Shown here one piece after another: positions 1-6,400 of a stretch of 6,449 nt of DNA. The position numbers were made by a program, and so were the translations under genes. Numbering within the stretch: position 1 is the stretch's first letter; each line of letters begins with the position of its first letter. Under the pieces are notes generated by a model. It saw only the letters and a program-made list of their open reading frames with translations. It made no database searches and was not told where the DNA came from. The DNA comes from Gammaproteobacteria bacterium (lineage in GTDB: Bacteria > Pseudomonadota > Gammaproteobacteria > SZUA-229). The DNA is taken from NCBI GenBank assembly GCA_027858635.1, contig JAQICG010000120.1, positions 1-6,449 of the forward strand, written 5' to 3'.

Positions 1-906
1 TTTGAAATACCCACTTCGACCCTGCGCAGCGCGCTGGTGAACCGTGGCTATTTTGAAGCCATCACCTACAGCTTCATCGACCCCAAATCACAGCACATCC
101 TTGATCCGGAGAATCATGCCATCAAGCTGGCCAACCCCATTTCATCAGAAATGGCGGTGATGAGAACCTCTCTCTGGCCGGGCCTTATTCAGGCGGTGCG
201 CCATAATCTGAACCGGCAACAGCCACGGGTGCGTCTGTTTGAGACGGGCATGTGCGTCAAGCCGGAACAGGATCAGGCGCTGGAGCAGATCGATATGTTC
301 GCGGGCGCAATCTGCGGCGAGCTGTTACCGGAGCAGTGGTCGGCAGCGGCTCAGTCAGTTGATTTTTTCGACCTCAAAGGCGATGTCGAAGCGCTGCTGG
401 CACCGACCGGCATGGTCTGCACTTTTACTGCCGCGACGCATCCGGCACTGCACCCTGGGCAATGCGCCAGTGTCGCCGTCGATGGAGAGTTTGCCGGCTG
501 GATAGGCGCGCTGCATCCGGAAGTGAGCAAGCAGCTGGGACTGGACGAAAATGTCTATGTTTTTGAATTAAGACTCGATCTCGTAAAATCCGCTGTTTTG
601 CCCGTTTTCTCACCCTTATCCCGTTTGCCGGAAGTGCGCCGTGATCTGGCTGTGGTGGTGGATGAAAACGTGACCGTACTGTCGATGCTGGCCTGTATCG
701 GAGAGGCTGCCTCGGAACTGTTGCAGCACATTCAGGTATTTGATATTTATACCGGCAAGGGTGTTGAATCAGGACGAAAAAGCGTCGCTTTGGGCTTGAT
801 TTTACAGGACTTTTCACGCACTCTTACAGACCACGATGTAGAAACAGAAGTAGAAATTGTGGTTTCTTCACTAAAACAAAAATTTGCTGCTACACTTCGG
901 GAGTAG
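1..906 (+). CDS. pheT: Phenylalanyl-tRNA synthetase beta subunit, C-terminal part (5' end outside window)
   Basis: This is the last 301 codons of the beta subunit of the cytoplasmic alpha2-beta2 phenylalanyl-tRNA synthetase, which charges tRNA-Phe with phenylalanine. The frame is open from base 1, so the GTG at base 37 is internal and not a start. The family is usually about 790-800 residues, so roughly the last 38% is visible. The first 200 visible residues match the synthetase-like core of PheT, including the stretch RSALVNRGYFEAITYSFID near the beginning. From about visible residue 203 (FSPLSRLPEVRRDLAVVVDE) to the end is the ferredoxin-fold anticodon-binding domain, with the typical VFDIYTGKGVESGRKSVALG segment. 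The gene ends with TAG two bases before ihfA, and the ihfA ribosome-binding site lies inside its last codons. This is the usual pheST-ihfA arrangement of gammaproteobacteria. Identification is very secure; promoter and attenuator control lie upstream and are not seen. Confidence 0.97.
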   Translation, partial: FEIPTSTLRSALVNRGYFEAITYSFIDPKSQHILDPENHAIKLANPISSEMAVMRTSLWPGLIQAVRHNLNRQQPRVRLFETGMCVKPEQDQALEQIDMFAGAICGELLPEQWSAAAQSVDFFDLKGDVEALLAPTGMVCTFTAATHPALHPGQCASVAVDGEFAGWIGALHPEVSKQLGLDENVYVFELRLDLVKSAVLPVFSPLSRLPEVRRDLAVVVDENVTVLSMLACIGEAASELLQHIQVFDIYTGKGVESGRKSVALGLILQDFSRTLTDHDVETEVEIVVSSLKQKFAATLRE

Positions 907-908
907 GT

Positions 909-1211
909 ATGGCATTAACGAAAGCTGACTTGGCAGAAAGCCTGTACGAAGAACTGGGTCTCAACAAACGTGAGGCCAAAGAACTGGTTGAACTCTTCTT
1001 TGAAGAAGTTCGTACTGCATTGGGAGGCGCGAATCACGTCAAACTTTCAGGCTTTGGTAATTTTATCCTGAGGGACAAGACCGAAAGACCGGGTCGAAAT
1101 CCCAAGACAGGCGAGGAAATCCCAATTTCTGCACGAAGAGTCGTTACATTCCGACCAGGTCAAAAATTGAAGCAACGAGTAGAAGCGTATGCTGGAAGCG
1201 AGCAACAATAA
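909..1211 (+). CDS. ihfA: Integration host factor alpha subunit
   Basis: This gene encodes one half of the IHF heterodimer, the nucleoid protein that bends DNA sharply at specific sites and assists transcription, replication and site-specific recombination. The product is 100 residues, the normal length. It begins with the family start MALTKADLAESLYEELGLN and carries the HU/IHF DNA-binding arm at residues 60-73 (RPGRNPKTGEEIPI). Pro65 in this arm corresponds to the proline that intercalates into DNA in E. coli IhfA. The RRVVTFRPGQKLK block follows at residues 76-88. A good ribosome-binding site, CGGGAG at 898-903, sits in the end of pheT, five bases before the ATG. The two-base gap to pheT implies co-transcription and probably translational coupling. 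Position 53 is Ile where E. coli has Asp, a minor difference. The pheT neighbour and the RPGRNPKTGEE arm favour IhfA over IhfB or HU. Confidence 0.97.
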   Translation: MALTKADLAESLYEELGLNKREAKELVELFFEEVRTALGGANHVKLSGFGNFILRDKTERPGRNPKTGEEIPISARRVVTFRPGQKLKQRVEAYAGSEQQ

Positions 1212-1545
1212 CGAATTACCCACGATACCGGCCAAGCGCTATTTCACCATTGGTGAAGTCAGCGAACTGTGCGGTGTCAAATCACATGTGCTGCGTTACT
1301 GGGAGCAGGAATTTACCCAGCTGAAGCCGGTAAAACGTCGGGGCAACCGTCGTTATTATCAGCGTCACGACGTCATTCTCATCCGTCAGATCCGTAGCCT
1401 GCTCTATGATCAGGGCTACACCATTGGTGGTGCACGCCAAAAACTGACCGGCGAAGAGGTGGCTGACGACAATAACCAGAGCCAGCAGATTGTGCGTCAA
1501 ATGCGAACCGAGCTGGAAGAGCTGCTGGTGCTGTTTAAACACTAA
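1189..1545 (+). CDS. MerR-family transcriptional regulator, short ihfA-linked type
   Basis: This is a small DNA-binding regulator of 118 residues. The winged-helix MerR domain is clear: the helix-turn-helix runs over about residues 19-38 (FTIGEVSELCGVKSHVLRYW) and the wing over about 50-62 (RRGNRRYYQRHDV). A second helical segment, VILIRQIRSLLYDQGYTIGGAR, follows at about 62-83. The C-terminal 30 residues are short, charged and helical, consistent with the dimerising antiparallel coiled coil. There is no effector-binding domain and no cysteine cluster like that of MerR, ZntR or CueR; the only cysteine is C28, in the HTH. The ATG at 1189 lies inside ihfA, so the genes overlap by 23 bases in different frames. 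The start MLEASNNNELPTIPAKRYFTIGEVSELC resembles the Pseudomonas homologue found in the same place, which supports this start although the ribosome-binding site is weak. The target genes are unknown. Conserved linkage to ihfA and tRNA-Pro argues for a core role. Confidence 0.9.
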   Translation: MLEASNNNELPTIPAKRYFTIGEVSELCGVKSHVLRYWEQEFTQLKPVKRRGNRRYYQRHDVILIRQIRSLLYDQGYTIGGARQKLTGEEVADDNNQSQQIVRQMRTELEELLVLFKH

Positions 1546-1700
1546 TCCAGGTGTTTCATAGATTATGCACGCTCTCGCTTGATCTCTGCTTCCTTGCGGG
1601 ATCAAATCGATGTAAAGTGATGAAGCACCCAGCCTGATTTTTATACCTCTTTTTGTTAAAAAATTCCCCTTTGCATCTTATAACTTAGCGCCGTTTCGGG

Positions 1701-1706
1701 TATCCT
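1701..1706 (+). promoter_or_regulatory. Possible -10 element for tRNA-Pro
   Basis: TATCCT lies 12 bases before the mature 5' end of the tRNA, at a reasonable distance for a -10 box with a C-rich sequence after it. No good -35 hexamer is found at 16-18 bases. The best match, TTGCAT at 1671-1676, is 24 bases away, which is too far. The assignment is tentative; the tRNA could also be read from the upstream operon. Confidence 0.25.
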
Positions 1707-1718
1707 ATGCCACCTTCA

Positions 1719-1795
1719 CGGGGCGTAGCGCAGCCTGGTAGCGCCCTTGACTGGGGGTCAAGTGGTCGCAGGTTCAATTCCTGCCGTCCCGACCA
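1719..1795 (+). tRNA. tRNA-Pro, anticodon GGG
   Basis: This is a complete 77-base proline tRNA that folds fully by eye. The acceptor stem is CGGGGCG (1719-1725) with CGTCCCG (1785-1791), containing one G-U pair. The D arm has GCGC/GCGC with the GCCTGGTA region. The anticodon stem is CTTGA/TCAAG (1746-1750 and 1758-1762) around the loop CTGGGGG, giving anticodon GGG at 1753-1755. The T arm is GCAGG/CCTGC around TTCAATT (1768-1784). The 3' end ACCA (1792-1795) is encoded. The first base pair C1-G72 and discriminator A73 are proline identity features in bacteria. It should read CCC and CCU codons. It follows the ihfA-merR pair as in Pseudomonas and relatives. The 3' half of tRNA genes is a common target for integrases, which matters given what lies to the right. 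Confidence 0.97.
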
Positions 1796-1820
1796 AATAA
1801 TCAATGACTTATTTCATTTA

Positions 1821-1851
1821 GTGTGAACAGCGAATTCTTCGCTGGTCACAC
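1821..1851 (+). terminator. Strong hairpin, possible terminator of the tRNA transcript
   Basis: A nearly perfect inverted repeat forms a 13-base-pair stem. GTGTGA (1821-1826) pairs with TCACAC (1846-1851), and CAGCGAA (1828-1834) pairs with TTCGCTG (1838-1844). One A-G mismatch separates the two helices, and the loop is the three bases TTC. It starts 25 bases after the tRNA CCA end, a sensible place for a terminator or a 3' processing signal. The bases that follow (ACTTATCTTCC) are only moderately T-rich, so classic rho-independent termination is not certain. The palindrome could instead be a protein-binding site. Confidence 0.5.
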
Positions 1852-1925
1852 ACTTATCTTCCTGCCCAGAAAAGTACTTCCCAATAAATGCGATATGCAC
1901 TCGATGTGGTTTTTTCATTGAGCCA

Positions 1926-2063
1926 TTAAAGTCTTGTTAGGTTACAGAAGATCCCATCAAATTTCATTTCATTAACAAGGCTAACATCCTCAGTGATTCG
2001 TGCTTTTTCCAGCATATAATCACGGCCATGTTCCAGCCTAATTTCTTTTTTACCATGAACATG
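1926..2063 (-). pseudogene. Possible remnant of an IS4-superfamily (IS1634-like) transposase
   Basis: On the - strand, a 45-codon segment is open between a TGA (bases 2064-2066) and a TAA (1926-1928). It contains HGRDYMLEKARITED followed by VNEMKFDGIFCNLTRL. The order of a GRxYL-like motif, a charged helix with EK, and then (R/K)FDGIF resembles the region of IS1634-type transposases where similar motifs precede a conserved LRTN. There is no start codon with a ribosome-binding site, and the frame is stopped on both sides. If the match is real, this is a small decayed fragment without activity. It was recognised from memory of the family, not by a search, and chance similarity over so few residues is a real possibility. 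Confidence 0.3.
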
Positions 2064-2101
2064 TCAATCGCTTTCTTCAGGTATGACGGCTAGCACGTTT
2101 A

Positions 2102-2107
2102 TATACT
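2102..2107 (+). promoter_or_regulatory. Possible -10 element of the nuclease/ATPase operon
   Basis: TATACT differs from the consensus TATAAT at one position and lies 69 bases before the start codon of the first gene, in the AT-rich leader. No clear -35 hexamer is found 16-18 bases upstream. A second candidate, TAAAAT at 2109-2114, overlaps the same region. The operon must start in this gap or be read from further left, because there is no open gene just before it. Confidence 0.22.
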
Positions 2108-2176
2108 GTAAAATAAGCAATCAAAGAATTTCAATATGAAGTAACGTGTTGATCGTAAAGGAATAATAATTCACAA

Positions 2177-3448
2177 ATGCCAATCTTTAAATTTATCCAT
2201 GCTGCGGACGTCCATCTGGATAGCCCCTTGACCGGACTGGAGCGCTATGAAGGTGCGCCCGTAGACGAGATTAGGGGTGCAACACGTCATGCTTTCGATA
2301 ACCTGATTAATCTGGCTATTGAAGAGAAGGTGGATTTTGTCTTATTGGCCGGTGACTTATACGATGGTGACTGGAAGGATTACAACACCGGTCTTTATTT
2401 CATGGAGCGTATGGGTCGCCTTCAGGAAGCCGGTATTCGTGTGTATATGATAACCGGCAACCACGACGCATCGAGTCAAATTACCAAAAATCTTCGCTTA
2501 CCGGACAACGTCACGGTGTTTTCAATAAATGCACCTGAACAGGTTGTTCTCGAGGACTTGAAGGTGGCGATATATGGCCAGGGCTTCGCGACAAGAGCGG
2601 TAACCGATGATATTTCTCAGGCCTATCCTCAGGGTGATACTCAATATTTTAATATCGGCCTGCTGCATACCTGTCTAACCGGAAAGCCGGGGCATGAGTC
2701 GTATGCGCCGTGTACCGTTGATGGCTTGCGTTCCAAAAGATACCAGTATTGGGCGCTAGGTCATGTGCATAAACGTGAGGTGGTATCGCAGCAACCGTGG
2801 ATTGTATTTCCGGGAAATATTCAGGGGCGACACATTCGTGAGATCGGGGCAAAGGGCTGCACGCTGGTTACGGTCGACCATGGTGAAGTTGCTGAGGTAG
2901 AGCACCGCAACCTTGATGTCATGCGCTGGGCTCTCTGTGAACTCGATGTCGCTAATACTGACACCGCCGATGAAGTCTACGACACGATTAGTGCGGCGCT
3001 ACAAACGACGCTAGACGAGGCCGAAGGTCTGCCGGTTGCCGTGCGCCTAGTTCTGAAAGGGGCTTGTGCCGCGCACACCGGATTGCATGCAGAGCACGAA
3101 CGCTGGGTACATGAGTATCGGGCGCTGGCGACGAGACTCGGCGGTGCTGGCCTCTGGCTGGAGAAAGTGGCTATCAAAACCAGACCATCGGTTTCTATTG
3201 ATGAAGCGCTGGATCGTGAGGATGCGCTATCCCAGCTTTTGCGCGGCATTCGCGATATGGAACTGGATGACAGCGCTCTGGCAGAGCTTGCTAATGAGAT
3301 GGCAACGTTTCGCAAGAAACTTCACGCGGCCATACCCGCAGGAGAAGATCGTTATGATCCGGCCGATCCTGAACAACTCCGGGATACATTGGAGGACATC
3401 AAGGCGCTGCTGCTTAACCGCCTCCTGTCAACGGAGCATGACTCGTGA
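2177..3448 (+). CDS. YhaO-type metallophosphoesterase nuclease, Mre11/SbcD-like
   Basis: This 423-residue protein is predicted to be the nuclease subunit of a two-part DNA-processing complex. All metallophosphoesterase motifs are present in order: D11-x-H13 (HAADVHLDSPL), G59-D60 (LLAGDLYDGDW), G94-N-H-D97, H164 (GLLHTC) and G195-H-x-H198 (ALGHVHKR). These are the residues that bind two metal ions, typically manganese, in Mre11 and SbcD. The FPGNIQGRHIREIGAKGC stretch at 211-228 fits the YhaO branch better than classic SbcD. After about residue 240 comes a mixed capping or partner-binding region, ending in a charged helical tail. The ATG at 2177 is the only ordinary start after the in-frame TAA at 2156. 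Its ribosome-binding site AAAGGA (2157-2162) lies an unusually long 14 bases away, across the repeat AATAATAAT. The stop codon overlaps the GTG of the ATPase gene by four bases, implying coupled translation. Exo- or endonuclease activity and the biological substrate are inferred, not shown. Confidence 0.9.
   Translation: MPIFKFIHAADVHLDSPLTGLERYEGAPVDEIRGATRHAFDNLINLAIEEKVDFVLLAGDLYDGDWKDYNTGLYFMERMGRLQEAGIRVYMITGNHDASSQITKNLRLPDNVTVFSINAPEQVVLEDLKVAIYGQGFATRAVTDDISQAYPQGDTQYFNIGLLHTCLTGKPGHESYAPCTVDGLRSKRYQYWALGHVHKREVVSQQPWIVFPGNIQGRHIREIGAKGCTLVTVDHGEVAEVEHRNLDVMRWALCELDVANTDTADEVYDTISAALQTTLDEAEGLPVAVRLVLKGACAAHTGLHAEHERWVHEYRALATRLGGAGLWLEKVAIKTRPSVSIDEALDREDALSQLLRGIRDMELDDSALAELANEMATFRKKLHAAIPAGEDRYDPADPEQLRDTLEDIKALLLNRLLSTEHDS
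3433..3436 (+). promoter_or_regulatory. Ribosome-binding site that fixes the GTG start of the ATPase gene
   Basis: GGAG inside the last codons of the nuclease gene is eight bases before GTG at 3445 but 17 bases before the next in-frame ATG at 3454. The spacing favours the GTG. The resulting start (M)KIMQLNLVAFGPF also matches the usual opening of YhaN-type proteins. Confidence 0.6.
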
Positions 3449-6400
3449 AAATAATGCAATTGAATCTTGTCGCGTTTGGTCCTTTTACAGACAGGTCACT
3501 GACATTTGATCAGGAGAACATAGGATTTCACATCGTCTATGGTTCCAATGAAGCGGGGAAAAGCTCATCGCTGCGTGGGCTGAAAGCGTTGCTATACGGC
3601 ATTGATGTACGTAGCACGGATAATTTCATTCATGCGAATGACAAACTGCTTATCAATGGCCGCCTGAAAAATTCCGATGGACACGAGCTGGTATTCTCTC
3701 GGCGCAAAGGTAATAAGAATACCTTGTTAGACCCGGATGGTAATGCGATTGATGATCAATCATTAATGCCGTTTCTTCAGGGCGTAAACCCGGAACTTTT
3801 CGAAATGTTATTCGGCATTGATCACCAGGCACTGCTCAAGGGTGGGCGGGAAATTCTTGAGCAGAAAGGTGAGGTTGGGCAGGCGCTATTTTCAGCTTCT
3901 ATGGGCAGCCATGCATTACATTCTGTGCTTGAACAATTTGATATTGAGGCGAATGATCTCTTTAAGCCGACCGGTTCAAAGCCGAAGATTAATGCAGCAT
4001 TAAAGGCATATGGCGATCTGGAAAAAGAGATTAGAGAGCACTCACTTGCATCCACGAAGTGGCTTGAACATGACCGGGCATTGAAAAAGGCCGTTGTTGA
4101 TTTGAAAAAGATTGAAGATGAACTGTTTGAAAGTAGAGCTGAGATTACTCGCTTAAATCGTATTCAAAGCTTATTGCCCAAGCTTGCGCTACGCCGGGAA
4201 CAATTACGCGAGCTGGAGTCACTCGGAAAAGTTGTGCTGCTCCCGGAAAATTTTGTAGAACGTCGTCAGCAGGTAACGAAAAACCTGGAGACAGCCCGGA
4301 TAATTATGAAGACGGCCACGCCGCGCCTGCATGGACTACAGAAGGATCTTGAAGATTTAGTCATCAATCAGAAACTACTGGATCAGGAAGAGGCTATCGA
4401 AGCGCTTTATGCAAGACTGGGTAGTCATCGAAAAAACTTGCAGGCACAGCCCGAACTCGAGGCGGAGCATGAAAGGCTACTGACCGAAATTAAGGCCTTG
4501 CTAAAACAGGTGCGCCCTGATCTTGACTGGGATAATGTAGAAACATTGCGACCACTGCTGTTGCAGCGTCACAACATTGCAGAGCTGGGTGCTCAGAAAG
4601 CATTGCTTATTGCCCGGCTCCAGCAGGTAGAGTCCGATCTGCGGGAAACACAAAATCAACTTAAACTAGCTCGTAATGAACAGCGTGATTTGCCTGAATC
4701 GGGATCGGCAAAGGTGTTACACAGAACCATCACTGCGGCGAGAAAGCTGGGTGATATAGATGCAGCGATCCAGTCAAACGCAAGCGATATTGCTGCTACA
4801 CAGACGCAGTGTACGACTGATCTTTCCAGGCTTGCCCTGTGGACGGGTGCACTAGATGATTTCCTCGGGTTGCCATTGCCTAATCGAGAAAATATCAATG
4901 CTTTTGAACAGGCTTATGAAAAGCTGGATAAAAATATTCAGCAGCTGGAAGACGACCGCAGAAAAGCTGACGACGAATTAGCAGAGACACGATTACATCT
5001 TGATGAAATCGAACGCGCAGGTGCGGTACCAACAGAAGAAGATCTTGATAGCGCTAGAACAGTTCGTAACACAATATGGCAGTTGCTGCGACGTCAGTGG
5101 GTTAAAGGTGAAGATGTTTCTAAAGAAGCCGGTCAGCTGGATATCGAGGGAGAATTGCCGGATACTTTTGAAGCGCGCATTGCAAGTACAGATGAACTTT
5201 CAGACCGGTTACGACGGGAAGCGGATCGTGTTCATAAGGCAGCAAACTACCAGGCCAGGCAGACCGCTATGCAAATTAAGATCGCGGATTTGACCCGACA
5301 ACTTGAGGCAGCCTCGGAAGATAAAAATCAGCTAACGAATCAGTGGCAGGAATTATGGTTGCCCTGCAATATTCAGCCACGTTCCCCGCGTGAAATGCGA
5401 ATATGGCTGGACGGTGCAGAAAAACTTCGTGAGCGAATTGAGCAGCTAAATTCAGTTCGTCAAAACAAGAGTGAGCTGGAAGAGACCCGTAGAGATCACA
5501 TTAAGTTACTGAATGAGCAGATGGAAGCGATTGGGAAGCCCAGCTCAAAATCAGAAAGTCTTGAAATGGCGCTATTGGAATGTGAAGAGTCTGCGCAAGC
5601 GCTCGATGAAGTAGAGCTTAAACGCGAATCGCTGGATGAGAAAATAAAAGATCTGGAGCTGAGTGTGGAGGCCTTAACAGCATCACATGCTCAGGCAATT
5701 GATGAACACAATGCATGGAACCAACAATGGCAAGAGGCGATTGAGGGTTTCGGTCGGAAGCAGGATGCCTCTCCGTCAGAGATCAATGAAATTGTTGAGA
5801 GCCTGAGAGAGCTATTTTTAAAATACAGTGAAGCGGAAAAACTCCATCTGCGCATAAAGGCGATCATTGATGAGTCAGATTCATTTTGTCGCCAGGTGAC
5901 AAAGATGATCGAGAGTGTCTCTCCGGAGCTTAAGAAGCTTTCTGTCGAAGATGCTGCGGTACAACTTAATAAGAGTCTCGCTGAGAACAAATCAAGGCTG
6001 ATGCAGCGTCAGCAGATCGGCGCTCAGATTGAAAAGGCGTCGCATGAAATTCGGGAATCAGAAGCATCGATTCAGATCATGACCGAACAACTCAATGCTT
6101 TGTGCCAGGAAGCGCAATGTGAATCGCCTCTCGAGCTGGAAGAGGCCGAAAGAAAATCAACTCAAAATATTCGACTTAAAAAGACAATAGAGCAGCTTGA
6201 AGAAGACATCGTTGCAACTGGAAAAGGTGCGACAGTCTCAGAGCTTGAGGACGAAGCGGGAAAAGTAAATCCTGATACTTTGCCCGGCCTGATTGAAGCG
6301 TTGAGCAATAAAATCGAAGATGAGCTCGAACCGAAAAGAATCGCATTTGCTGAAACAAAAGGCCGTGAAGAAAAAGAGCTGGAGCTAATGAACGGCAGTG

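Larger units (their letters stand above)
1796..2176. other. AT-rich intergenic region between tRNA-Pro and the nuclease operon
   Basis: These 381 bases hold no convincing intact gene on either strand. They contain a strong hairpin at 1821-1851, a broken - strand reading frame resembling a transposase fragment at 1926-2063, and an AT-rich stretch from about 2095 to 2176 that probably carries the promoter of the next operon. A separated inverted repeat, CTTGTTA at 1933-1939 and TAACAAG at 1973-1979, lies inside the possible transposase remnant. The drop in G+C relative to pheT, ihfA and the tRNA is obvious by eye. No integrase, no second copy of the tRNA 3' end and no CRISPR-like repeats are present here. 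Confidence 0.7.

Noticed and set aside
1537..1556. Inverted repeat AAACAC / GTGTTT around the stop codon of the MerR-type gene, as a terminator
   Set aside because: The stem is only six A/T-rich base pairs with an eight-base loop and no T-run after it, so it does not meet the pattern of an intrinsic terminator.
1579..1605. Inverted repeat TTGATC / GATCAA in the gap before the tRNA
   Set aside because: Six base pairs across a 15-base loop with no T-tract; it can arise by chance.
1814..1918. A 34-codon ATG-started frame on the - strand between the tRNA and the transposase-like fragment
   Set aside because: It has no ribosome-binding site and no recognisable family, and its end runs through the strong hairpin. 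It is most likely a chance frame.
1933..1979. Separated inverted repeat CTTGTTA / TAACAAG, considered as insertion-sequence ends
   Set aside because: The arms are only seven bases, enclose 33 bases and have no flanking direct repeat or intact transposase.
3066..3509. A 147-codon + strand frame overlapping the end of the nuclease gene and the start of the ATPase gene
   Set aside because: It is out of frame with two well-recognised genes and has no family resemblance; it is a shadow frame.
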